Below, one piece after another: positions 55,381 to 62,661 of a stretch of DNA of 64,000 bases; position 1 is the first letter of the stretch, and each line of letters begins with the position of its first letter. The DNA lies in the NCBI RefSeq assembly GCF_017603825.1, contig NZ_CP072014.1, positions 3,472,001 to 3,536,000 on the forward strand, given 5' to 3'. A program made the translations under genes and the position numbers. Under the pieces are notes generated by a model. It saw only the letters and a program-made list of their open reading frames with translations, searched no databases and was not told the DNA's origin. The stretch is from Arthrobacter crystallopoietes (GTDB lineage: Bacteria > Actinomycetota > Actinomycetes > Actinomycetales > Micrococcaceae).

Positions 55381-56450
55381 GACTTCCTCCTGCTGGTGTC
55401 CACGGCTCCGCGGGCGCCCATGATCCGGCCGCGGACGTAGCCCAGCCCCCAGCTGATATGAATGCTGGGCAGCACGATAAGCATTCTGAGGCGCTCGGTC
55501 ATGGTCAACCGCGCTTTGATGGTGAGCGCAGCATAAATAATGCCTAGCGCGTACAGGACCGGGACGAATCCGGCCAGCAGCACCAGCACGGCGAGCCAAA
55601 CCGGCCACGTGTCCGGGACTTTCGCCAGCAGGAGTACCTCGGCCACGAGGCCCAGGGCGAGCCCCAGCACAAGCAGCGGCGGCAGGAAATGCCGTATAGA
55701 CTTACCTTCTTTGTGGCGGCGGGCGAGTTCGGCACGCCAGATGCCGGCGGCATAGAACTGCCGGATCAGCTTGTTCCAGTTTGAACGCGGCCAATAAGTG
55801 ACTGTCAGTTCCGGATCGAACCAGACGGTGTATCCGGCCTGGCGGAGGCGCAGGCACATATCCCAGTCCTGTCCGCGCCAAAGGGACTCTTCGAAAAGCC
55901 CGACGGCGTCCAAGGCTTCGCGGCGAAAAATCCCTAGGTAAGCAGACTCTGCCGGACCTTCCGGAGCTCCGCTATGATATGCCGCGCCGCCAAGGCCGAG
56001 CGGGGAATGGTAGGCCGTTGCTACCGCCCGTTGAAAGGCAGTCTTCCCCTGCGCATCCATCAGTCCGCCAACATCGGCGGCACCAGTGCGCAGGAGGGTG
56101 GCAACTCCCCTGGCAGTGTAGTGCGGCTCCAGTTCCGTATGTGCGTCCACTCGGATGATGACCGGGTACTGCGAACCCTCGATCGCGAGGTTCAGCCCGG
56201 CCGGAGTCCGACCAGTGGGACTCGTCACCGTGCGCAGCCGCGGTTCCTCGCGTTGCAGCTGCTCGATGACCTCATTGGTCGCATCCGTGGATGGTCCCAG
56301 GGCCAGCACGACCTCCTTGGGGCCTGCGTACTCCTGATGCAGGATGCTGCGGATGGCTCCCTCAATGTGCTCAGCCTCATTGAGGACAGGCATCACATAG
56401 GAGACACCGGGATGCGGAGCAAGCGATGCGAGTTCAGGCGTCAACGGCAC
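55377..56450 (-). CDS. GT2 glycosyltransferase, ExoA-like, membrane anchored
   Basis: This 357-residue protein has a GT-A core (VSYVMPVLNEAEHIEGAI, ALGPSTDATN, GLNLAI, VIIRVDAHTELEPHY, FWRGQDWDMCLRLRQAGYTVWFDP with the Q/DWD-type acceptor motif) and two to three C-terminal membrane helices (FLPPLLVLGLALGLVAEVLLL, WLAVLVLLAGFVPVLYALG). It resembles processive ExoA-type enzymes. A GTG start at 56450 overlaps the ABC ATPase stop by one base (TAGTG). Confidence 0.87.
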   Translation of the reverse strand: MPLTPELASLAPHPGVSYVMPVLNEAEHIEGAIRSILHQEYAGPKEVVLALGPSTDATNEVIEQLQREEPRLRTVTSPTGRTPAGLNLAIEGSQYPVIIRVDAHTELEPHYTARGVATLLRTGAADVGGLMDAQGKTAFQRAVATAYHSPLGLGGAAYHSGAPEGPAESAYLGIFRREALDAVGLFEESLWRGQDWDMCLRLRQAGYTVWFDPELTVTYWPRSNWNKLIRQFYAAGIWRAELARRHKEGKSIRHFLPPLLVLGLALGLVAEVLLLAKVPDTWPVWLAVLVLLAGFVPVLYALGIIYAALTIKARLTMTERLRMLIVLPSIHISWGLGYVRGRIMGARGAVDTSRRKS

Positions 56451-57241
56451 TACTTCTTGGTTTCCTGGTAAGCGTCGACAACTTCCTTTGGATCTCCGTC
56501 CATCTGCAGGACACCTTTGTTGATCCAGATGACGCGGCTGCAGGTATCCAGGATGGACTTCATGGAGTGGGACACCAGGAAAACAGTACCGGCGTTCTCA
56601 CGGATCTCGCGGATGCGCGCCTCGCTACGCTTCCGGAATCGCTGGTCCCCTACAGCCAGCGCTTCGTCCACGATCAGGATCTCGTGCTGCTTGGAGGCGG
56701 CGATGGCGAACTTTAGCCTGGCCTGCATGCCGGAGGAATAGGTGCGCATGGGCAGGTCGATAAACTCTTCCAGCTCGGCGAACTGGACGATGTCATCCCG
56801 CAAGCCGTTGATTTCCTGCTTCGAAAAGCCGAGCGCAAGACCGCCGAGCTGGATGTTCTTTTCACCCGAAAGGTCCGGGATCAACGCTGCGCCGACGCCC
56901 AGCAGGTTCGGACGGGAAGAGGCATAGACCGCGCCATCGCTGGGCGGCGTCAGACCTACCAAAGTCCGCATCAGCGTGGACTTGCCGGAACCGTTGGAGC
57001 CGATTACGCCGATGGACTCGTTTTCGTAGGCAGTGAATGAGACACCCTTGAGGGCGTGCACCTCGCGGATTCCACCGCCGCTGCGCTTGAGCAGCGACCG
57101 GCCCGTGCCTTTGACGGGCTTGCCCCCCGCATAGACCCGGTACTTGACGTGCAGATCATCAACCACCACTACCGGCTTCCGCCCGTTGGCTGACGCGTCC
57201 TGATTGGCCAAATCCACTCCCGTTTTAGTCGACTCGGCCAT
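56450..57241 (-). CDS. polysaccharide/teichoic-acid ABC exporter ATPase (TagH/Wzt-like)
   Basis: This 263-residue ATPase has Walker A GSNGSGKST, signature YSSGMQARL, Walker B EILIVDEAL and the switch His in VSHS. The N-terminal KYRVYAGGK...GIREVHALKGVSF pattern is that of O-antigen and teichoic-acid exporters. The extended C-terminal carbohydrate-binding domain of some Wzt is absent. It overlaps the permease gene by 17 bases and pairs with it to move the lipid-linked polymer outward. Confidence 0.93.
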   Translation of the reverse strand: MAESTKTGVDLANQDASANGRKPVVVVDDLHVKYRVYAGGKPVKGTGRSLLKRSGGGIREVHALKGVSFTAYENESIGVIGSNGSGKSTLMRTLVGLTPPSDGAVYASSRPNLLGVGAALIPDLSGEKNIQLGGLALGFSKQEINGLRDDIVQFAELEEFIDLPMRTYSSGMQARLKFAIAASKQHEILIVDEALAVGDQRFRKRSEARIREIRENAGTVFLVSHSMKSILDTCSRVIWINKGVLQMDGDPKEVVDAYQETKK

Positions 57242-58073
57242 AACGCTCCTCAGCGGACCAGAAGAACAGTACGCCCGCAACGAATACCGCTACGGACCAG
57301 ACCGAAAAGTACAGCCAGTACATCGGGTCGTAATCAAGCCCGGGCATCAGCGCTCCACGGGCAATGGATAGGACCTCGTGCAGCGGATGGTAGTCAAACA
57401 GCGCAATCGCCCACGGGTGGGATGCCAGTATCGTCTCAATCGAGAAGAGGACACCGGAGGTGTAAAACAGGATCCGCGTGAACAACGGCAGCAGTTGAGT
57501 CAGGTCCCGAACATGCACGGTCAGACGCGCGCCGATCAGCGCGACGCCCAGGTTGAACATGGTGAAAATCGCTACCAGCGGGATCATCAACAGCCATTCC
57601 AGGGTGATGGGCGCGCCCAGCAGCAGAATGTAGACAACCATGACGCCCAGCATCGGGACCAAGGTCATCAGTTGCTGGATCACTGTGGAGACGGGCAGCG
57701 TGATGCGAGGGAATGCCAGCGACTGGACCAGCGCGCCGTTGCCGGTGATGGACTTGGCGCCGTTATTCATCGAGGTGGAAAAAAACTCGAACAGGAAAAC
57801 GCCGATAACCACGTACATCGGAAAGTTTTCCGGCCTGCTCGCGCCCTGCAGGATGCCGAAAATGGCCCCGTACAGCAGCGCGTTCAGCGTCGGCTTGATG
57901 AAAATCCACAGCATGCCCAACCGGTTGCGCTGGTTGGATGCCTCGATTTTGTACTTGGCCATGGCGATGGCGAAGTCACGGCGCCCCCAGGCATCAGCTA
58001 GATATCTGGGCAGTGACGGCCGGGCCCCGACTCGGTGGAGTCGGTTCCGGTCCGCATATTCGGCAAGGCTCAT
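57225..58073 (-). CDS. ABC-2 type exporter permease (TagG/Wzm-like)
   Basis: This 282-residue protein has an N-terminal amphipathic region (AWGRRDFAIAMAKYKIEASNQRNRLGMLW) and six membrane segments (LNALLYGAIFGIL, YVVIGVFLFEFFS, LMTLVPMLGVMVVYILLL, WLLMIPLVAIFTMFNLGVALI and others), as in Wzm/TagG. The ATG at 58073 is used because the longer frame has no valid start with a ribosome-binding site nearer than this. It is the first gene of the seven-gene minus-strand export and glycosyltransferase unit. Confidence 0.92.
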   Translation of the reverse strand: MSLAEYADRNRLHRVGARPSLPRYLADAWGRRDFAIAMAKYKIEASNQRNRLGMLWIFIKPTLNALLYGAIFGILQGASRPENFPMYVVIGVFLFEFFSTSMNNGAKSITGNGALVQSLAFPRITLPVSTVIQQLMTLVPMLGVMVVYILLLGAPITLEWLLMIPLVAIFTMFNLGVALIGARLTVHVRDLTQLLPLFTRILFYTSGVLFSIETILASHPWAIALFDYHPLHEVLSIARGALMPGLDYDPMYWLYFSVWSVAVFVAGVLFFWSAEERYGRVD

Positions 58074-58160
58074 GCCAGGTAGTTCCCTTACGCGCGAATG
58101 GTTTGGTGCGGCGCCTGGCCCGGACTCGGGCCGGAGGCGCACATACCGAGTTTAGAGGAT

Positions 58161-58595
58161 TTAGCTGGGCAGGCCGTTTACCGGCTCTGTGCGAAAGTAC
58201 ACACGCAGTTCCAAGCTGTGCTGACCGCTGGCGTCCTGGGAGTACGTGGCCTTGCCAACGATTCCTTCCAGGTCGCCGGTGCCGGATCCGGGAATGATGT
58301 GTCCGGCGCTGGCAGCTGCTTCGCCTTCGGCGAGGCCCCAGTGCTGGATGATCATGCTCCCCTCTTTGCCGTCCACCGTACCGGTGAATACCTCGGAAGC
58401 GACGTAGCCGGCGCCTCGCGTGTTTCCGGCCATCAGCAGCTCGGCCCGGCTGGTGCCAGTGATCAGTCCGTCAAAAAGCTTGGTGACCCGGACCCGGCTC
58501 AGGTCAGAGTTCGAACCTTCAATTTCGTAGGGTTCCGGATCCCATTCGGTGACGTCAAAATCTGCTGCAATTACTTCTTCGGCCTCACTGGTCAT
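58161..58595 (-). CDS. DUF3224 domain protein
   Basis: This 144-residue protein contains GTSRAELLMAGN, GAGYVASEVFTGTVDGKEGSMIIQHWG and IIPGSGTGDLEGIVG, the DUF3224 pattern, a beta-barrel related to allene-oxide-cyclase-like folds. No signal peptide. Function is not established. It lies upstream of the exporter permease with an 87-base gap on the same strand. Confidence 0.88.
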   Translation of the reverse strand: MTSEAEEVIAADFDVTEWDPEPYEIEGSNSDLSRVRVTKLFDGLITGTSRAELLMAGNTRGAGYVASEVFTGTVDGKEGSMIIQHWGLAEGEAAASAGHIIPGSGTGDLEGIVGKATYSQDASGQHSLELRVYFRTEPVNGLPS

Positions 58596-58689
58596 TGCAC
58601 CAGTATCTCCGGTATTGCCGGCGGTTGCATCTTGATGCGTTCGCGCGCGGCCCTAAATCCCGCCATCGGAAGGTCCACAGGAGGTCAAA

Positions 58690-60219
58690 TCAGAACAGCC
58701 GGTTATCGGCAGGGTCTTCGTATTTCTTCCGGAAAAGCGTGCGCGTTTTGGGGTCGAAAAACACCAGATAGACGGCGAACGCAACGGCGACAAAAGCAGC
58801 CAGCAGCCGGGCAGCGCCGAGGTCGAACTCGATGTACGGGAAGATATCCAGCTGGTCGGCTATGGCATAGACCATCAGGAAGGACGTGACGGAGTACACG
58901 GTTTTAACCTGCCAGTCATTCCGGATTCCGGTCGCGGCAAAGAGCGGGAGCAGCCAGACGACATACCAAGCCTGGATCATCGGGGCGAGAAACACGACGG
59001 CGGCCAGGGCTAGAGCCAGCCTGCGGACTATCCGGTCATGTTTGCCACGGAACATCAGATAGAGCACGACGCCGATCGACGCCACCGTGCCAGCCTTATG
59101 TACCAGCCAGGTGATCAATTCGCCGTCGAACGAGAACGCTCCTCCTATACCGCCGAGGACGGCGCCCAGCAGCCCGATCGGCGCGTACCAGATCCAGACG
59201 CTGCCAGGAGTACTCAAGGCTCCTACCCAGCCGAATCCAAAGCCGTTCATCAGACCGAGGATGCCCAATAAACCAAACGATAATCCGGCGGTAAGCGCCC
59301 AGAATCCGAATTTCCGGCCCCAGCTCGCCCCGCGCCCGGCCCAGAGAAGTCCGATGAAGGGCAAGAAGATGATGGTAATCGGTTTGATGCCGATGGAGAG
59401 CGTGACCAGCAGAACGCCCAGCAGCGGCTTCTTGGTCGCTGCCAGGTACAGCCCGCCCAAGGCCAGGCCCAGCATCAACGCGTCATTGTGGATGCTGGCG
59501 ATGAACGTCGTCAGGAACAGCGGATTCGCGCAGGCGAGCCACAATGCACGGTTGGGGTTGATGCCGTGCAGCTCGGCCAGTTTCGGACCGTAGTAGATGC
59601 ACATTGCGGCCCCCGCCAGTGCGATGATGCGGAAGAAAATGATGGAGTATTCCGGGTGGCCGCCTGTCAGCCAGACGACGAATTCTTCCATCCACAAGAA
59701 GATGGGTCCGTACGGCGTCGGACTTCTGGCCCAGAGATCGTCGGCACCTGTCTGCAGATAGTTCGAAAGCTGGTCATACCCGTCAACGTACGGATTGAGG
59801 TTATTGACCATGACTTTGCCCTGGGCAATGTAGGCGTAGACATCGCGGCTGAAGAGCGGGATGCTCAGGGCAAGCGGGGCGCCCCAGGCAGCTATCGCCG
59901 TATAAGTGGCTTTGCGCGCTTCGGCCCCCCAGACGGTGAACTGCTGCCCCAGCCGCAGCCAGGAGCGGATCATCAACATGCCGCCCAGGGCGAGGAGGAC
60001 AACCGAGACGACGACGCCTTCCGGTTCAATCCGCAGCCAGATCAACAGCGGCCATCGCCGCAGGTCCGATACTGATGCCAGCCATCCCACTCCCAGCGAG
60101 CCAAAAAACATCATGAAGGAACCAACGGTCCCCTCGATAATGCTCTTCGCCGAACGCCCCGGGCCCTCTTCGCCTCCGGCAGGCGTGGAGGGATCAGTCG
60201 CGGGCATGTTGGCGGTCAT
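58690..60219 (-). CDS. polyprenol-phosphomannose-dependent alpha-1,6-mannosyltransferase (MptB-like GT-C)
   Basis: This 509-residue protein has about 12-13 membrane segments and an acidic loop motif SRDVYAYIAQGKV after TM3, the catalytic-type Asp of GT87/GT-C enzymes. LNPYVDGYDQL, TPYGPIFLWMEE and ASIHNDALMLGLALGG match MptB of lipomannan synthesis. In Micrococcaceae it probably builds lipomannan at the outer face of the membrane. It is not clearly part of the exporter operon, being separated by DUF3224. The Asn-Asp pair is consistent with polyprenyl-phosphate donors. Confidence 0.88.
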   Translation of the reverse strand: MTANMPATDPSTPAGGEEGPGRSAKSIIEGTVGSFMMFFGSLGVGWLASVSDLRRWPLLIWLRIEPEGVVVSVVLLALGGMLMIRSWLRLGQQFTVWGAEARKATYTAIAAWGAPLALSIPLFSRDVYAYIAQGKVMVNNLNPYVDGYDQLSNYLQTGADDLWARSPTPYGPIFLWMEEFVVWLTGGHPEYSIIFFRIIALAGAAMCIYYGPKLAELHGINPNRALWLACANPLFLTTFIASIHNDALMLGLALGGLYLAATKKPLLGVLLVTLSIGIKPITIIFLPFIGLLWAGRGASWGRKFGFWALTAGLSFGLLGILGLMNGFGFGWVGALSTPGSVWIWYAPIGLLGAVLGGIGGAFSFDGELITWLVHKAGTVASIGVVLYLMFRGKHDRIVRRLALALAAVVFLAPMIQAWYVVWLLPLFAATGIRNDWQVKTVYSVTSFLMVYAIADQLDIFPYIEFDLGAARLLAAFVAVAFAVYLVFFDPKTRTLFRKKYEDPADNRLF

Positions 60220-60443
60220 CTAAATGCGGTCCAATCAATCTGGGGGTGTACGTCGTTCGCAGCCTGTGGCTTGGCCGCGGGTGCCGTGGAGAATGCACGC
60301 CTCAGAACGGTCAGGCGAATGGGTGCAGCCCGGCTGGCTCGCCGGGGCACTTGTTGTGGATTTTAGCACCGTGGACCGGACGTTTTGTCGGAGGATCCGC
60401 GGTGGCCGCTTGGTTCACCGGGCATGGGCCGTTGCCGACGCGG

Positions 60444-60449
60444 TACATT
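60444..60449 (+). promoter_or_regulatory. possible leaderless -10 box of orn
   Basis: TACATT ends six bases before the GTG of orn. No Shine-Dalgarno sequence is present, so initiation on a leaderless mRNA is likely. The 236-base divergent gap to the MptB-like gene shows no other clear element. Confidence 0.45.
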
Positions 60450-60455
60450 TGAGCG

Positions 60456-61070
60456 GTGCCTATCTCTAATGAACATATTGTCTGGATCGATTGCGAAATG
60501 ACCGGACTGGACCTCGAGGCAGATGCGCTCATCGAGGTGGCAGTGCTGGTCACCGACTCGGAGCTGAACGTGCTCGGGGAAGGTGTGGACGTGGTCATCA
60601 AGCCCTCCGATGAGTCCGTTACCCAGATGAATGACTTTGTCCGGGAAATGCACACCACTTCCAAGCTGCTCGATGAACTGCCGCACGGCATGACCATGAC
60701 TGAGGCGGAAGACAAGGTCATGGAGTACATCACCGCTTGGGTTCCCGAGCCCCGCAAGGCACAGCTCGCCGGGAACTCGGTGGGCACCGACCGCAACTTC
60801 CTGGCCAGGGACATGCCGAAGGTCATCGACTTCCTCCACTACCGGATTATCGACGTCTCGACGATCAAGGAACTGTCGCGCCGGTGGTTCACGCGCGCAT
60901 ACTTCCAGTCCCCGGCCAAGAGCGGCGGGCACCGGGCCCTCGGAGACATCAAGGACTCGATCAATGAGCTGCGCTACTACCGCCAGGCAGTCTTCGTCCC
61001 CTCCCCCGGCCCCGACTCGGCCACTGCCAAGAAGATCGCTGCCGAGATCACCCAATCTGCTGTGCTCTGA
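60456..61070 (+). CDS. orn: oligoribonuclease (DEDDh 3'-5' exonuclease)
   Basis: This 204-residue enzyme degrades 2-5 nt RNA (nanoRNA) and pGpG. The DEDDh residues are visible: Asp12 and Glu14 in VWIDCEMTGLD, Asp in GNSVGTDRNFL, and HRALGDIKDS with the His and final Asp. Start is a GTG at 60456. In actinobacteria it usually adjoins tRNA-His as here. Length is normal. Confidence 0.96.
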   Translation: MPISNEHIVWIDCEMTGLDLEADALIEVAVLVTDSELNVLGEGVDVVIKPSDESVTQMNDFVREMHTTSKLLDELPHGMTMTEAEDKVMEYITAWVPEPRKAQLAGNSVGTDRNFLARDMPKVIDFLHYRIIDVSTIKELSRRWFTRAYFQSPAKSGGHRALGDIKDSINELRYYRQAVFVPSPGPDSATAKKIAAEITQSAVL

Positions 61071-61243
61071 CACCGCCCCTGCGATGTTAGCTGCACCACA
61101 TTTTGCTCGATTCGGGCCAAAATGGCGGGAGGCGGTCAAAAGCACCCCGAAAAGCATGTAGACTTATCTGCGTTGCCTTTTGTGGTTGAAGACCGGCAGG
61201 AACCGCTAGAGTGGGATCTGCCGGGAGGAACAAAGAGGCATAT

Positions 61244-61317
61244 GGTGGGTATAGCTCAGCTGGCAGAGCGCCTGGTTGTGGTCCAGGAGGTCGCGGGTTC
61301 AATCCCCGTTACTCACC
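61244..61317 (+). tRNA. tRNA-His (anticodon GTG)
   Basis: Cloverleaf with acceptor GTGGGTA/TACTCAC, an encoded G at -1 (61244) opposite C73, D-arm GCTCAGCTGGCAGAGC, anticodon stem CCTGG/CCAGG with loop TTGTGGT (anticodon GTG), and T-loop GGTTCAATCCC. The -1 G is the identity element of tRNA-His. CCA is not encoded. Confidence 0.96.
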
Positions 61318-61355
61318 CCGAATGAGGCTGGTGGCTTACACCGGTAGCTTCACAA

Positions 61356-61389
61356 GAAAGCCGCCTTGGAGATGATCCAGGCGGCTTTC
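61356..61389 (+). terminator. hairpin after tRNA-His
   Basis: GAAAGCCGCCT...TGGA (61356-61370) pairs with TCC-AGGCGGCTTTC (61376-61389), leaving one bulged T; the stem is followed by TTCATG. It is a strong stem 38 bases after the tRNA. Confidence 0.85.
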
Positions 61390-61466
61390 TTCATGTTCAG
61401 CCGGTCAAGCCCGGCACTCAGCGGACACGATGCTGAGCCGAGTAACAGCTTGAGGAGAAGACGGTT

Positions 61467-61730
61467 ATGGAGCGCGATCTCTACGAAGTAGATCATGAGA
61501 TGTTTCGCGAAGTAGCCGTTGAGCTCAATTCGCGCGACGTCGCGCCGCACCACCAGCAGTGGGGCCACCTGCTACCGACCGTTGCCGGCAATTGCACGGC
61601 GGTTACGGCTACATCCCGGAATATTCTGTCGCCCAGGCCTACCTGGCCGCACGCCTGCTCCCGATCTTCGGCGGCAGCAGTGAGGCCATGCGCGATGCCG
61701 TTGGCCCGGATCGCCAACTAGCATTTCGAG
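61467..61730 (+). pseudogene. acyl-CoA dehydrogenase remnant with internal deletion and frameshift
   Basis: The open frame from 61467 starts MERDLYEVDHEMFREVAVEL and PHHQQW, the N-terminus of long-chain acyl-CoA dehydrogenases. After about 35 codons similarity stops; in a different frame from 61589 the DNA reads QLHGGYGYIPEYSVAQAYLAARLLPIFGGSSE, the FAD-binding C-terminal end of the same family. The roughly 300-residue middle, with the catalytic Glu, has been lost, and the two ends are joined out of frame near 61575-61589. A GAGGAG-type site stands upstream of the start. It cannot make an active enzyme. Confidence 0.87.
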
Positions 61731-61750
61731 CTTTCGCACTGAGGAGAAGC

Positions 61751-62323
61751 ATGCCCGTCCGTCCAGTCACCATCACCGGTGAACCCGTCCTGCACCGCCG
61801 CGCCGCCGCCGTCACCGAGTTCGACGACGACCTCCGCGACCTCGTCGAGGATATGTACGAGACGATGGATGCGGCCCACGGGGTGGGACTGGCCGCGCCG
61901 CAGATCGGTGTCGGCCTGCGCCTGTTCACCTACGAATTCGCTAACGACGACGGTGTACCGGCGCGCGGCGTGGTGATCAATCCTTCGCTGACTCTCTCGA
62001 AGATATCCGGCGCCGACCCGGACCCCGAGGAGGAAATCGAAGGCTGCCTGTCTGTGCCGGGACTGAGCTACCCGCTCAAGCGTGCTGAATGGGCCAGAGT
62101 CCAGGGTTTCGACGTCGACGGACAGCCGATGGACTTCGAAGCCACCGGCTGGTTCGCCCGCGTCATGCAGCATGAATACGACCATCTTGACGGCAAGCTG
62201 TACATCGATCGGCTCAATGATCGGTGGGGCCGGCGCGCACGCAAGCACATAAAGAATGAGGGCTGGGCCAAAGAAGGACTAACCTGGATGCCGGGTGTGG
62301 ACCCGGATCCATTCGGACACTAA
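61751..62323 (+). CDS. def: peptide deformylase
   Basis: This 190-residue enzyme removes the N-formyl group from nascent proteins. Motif 1 is GVGLAAPQIG (44-53), motif 2 EGCLS with Cys99, motif 3 QHEYDH with His141, Glu142 and His145; together these bind the metal. GAGGAGAAGC lies just before the ATG. The gene lies downstream of the pseudogene remnant on the same strand; its natural promoter may be within the remnant. Confidence 0.96.
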   Translation: MPVRPVTITGEPVLHRRAAAVTEFDDDLRDLVEDMYETMDAAHGVGLAAPQIGVGLRLFTYEFANDDGVPARGVVINPSLTLSKISGADPDPEEEIEGCLSVPGLSYPLKRAEWARVQGFDVDGQPMDFEATGWFARVMQHEYDHLDGKLYIDRLNDRWGRRARKHIKNEGWAKEGLTWMPGVDPDPFGH

Positions 62324-62329
62324 TTCCAG

Positions 62330-62539
62330 TCAGGAGTCCGTCAATCCCGACCGATGCTCCTTCTCGCACCGCAGATAGTCTTCCTCGGCGATGTCCTTCA
62401 GCCGGGTCAACTCGTCAACGCGCTTCTGCTGGACGTCTCCCCGTGCGAAGGCAGACTGCGCTTCCTTGAGCAAGCGCTGCGCCTCCTTGTAGTTGGCCTG
62501 CGCCCGTTCCCATCTCGACAACTCCGTCTTTTCAGTCAT
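62330..62539 (-). CDS. small coiled-coil protein, unknown
   Basis: The 69 residues are almost entirely charged and helical (WERAQANYKEAQRLLKEA, KRVDELTRLKDIAEEDY), with heptad spacing of Leu/Ala that suggests a coiled coil. No known family recognised. It converges on def with a six-base gap. The compositional bias and tidy boundaries make it a likely real gene, but not certain. Confidence 0.6.
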   Translation of the reverse strand: MTEKTELSRWERAQANYKEAQRLLKEAQSAFARGDVQQKRVDELTRLKDIAEEDYLRCEKEHRSGLTDS

Positions 62540-62602
62540 GGGCCCATTCTAGGAACGGCCTCGTAGCAAAAGCCATAGCCGCTGCCCGCGTGCCGCAAAT
62601 GC

Positions 62603-62641
62603 CGAGAGGCCGGCGACGTATAAAACGCCGTCGGCCTCTCG
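62603..62641 (-). terminator. hairpin after GAPDH gene
   Basis: CGAGAGGCCG (62603-62612) pairs with CGGCCTCTCG (62632-62641); the loop carries a partial inner ACG/CGT pairing. It lies 21 bases past the GAPDH stop on the minus strand. Confidence 0.75.
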
Positions 62642-62661
62642 ATATACAAGGTTCCGTCAGG

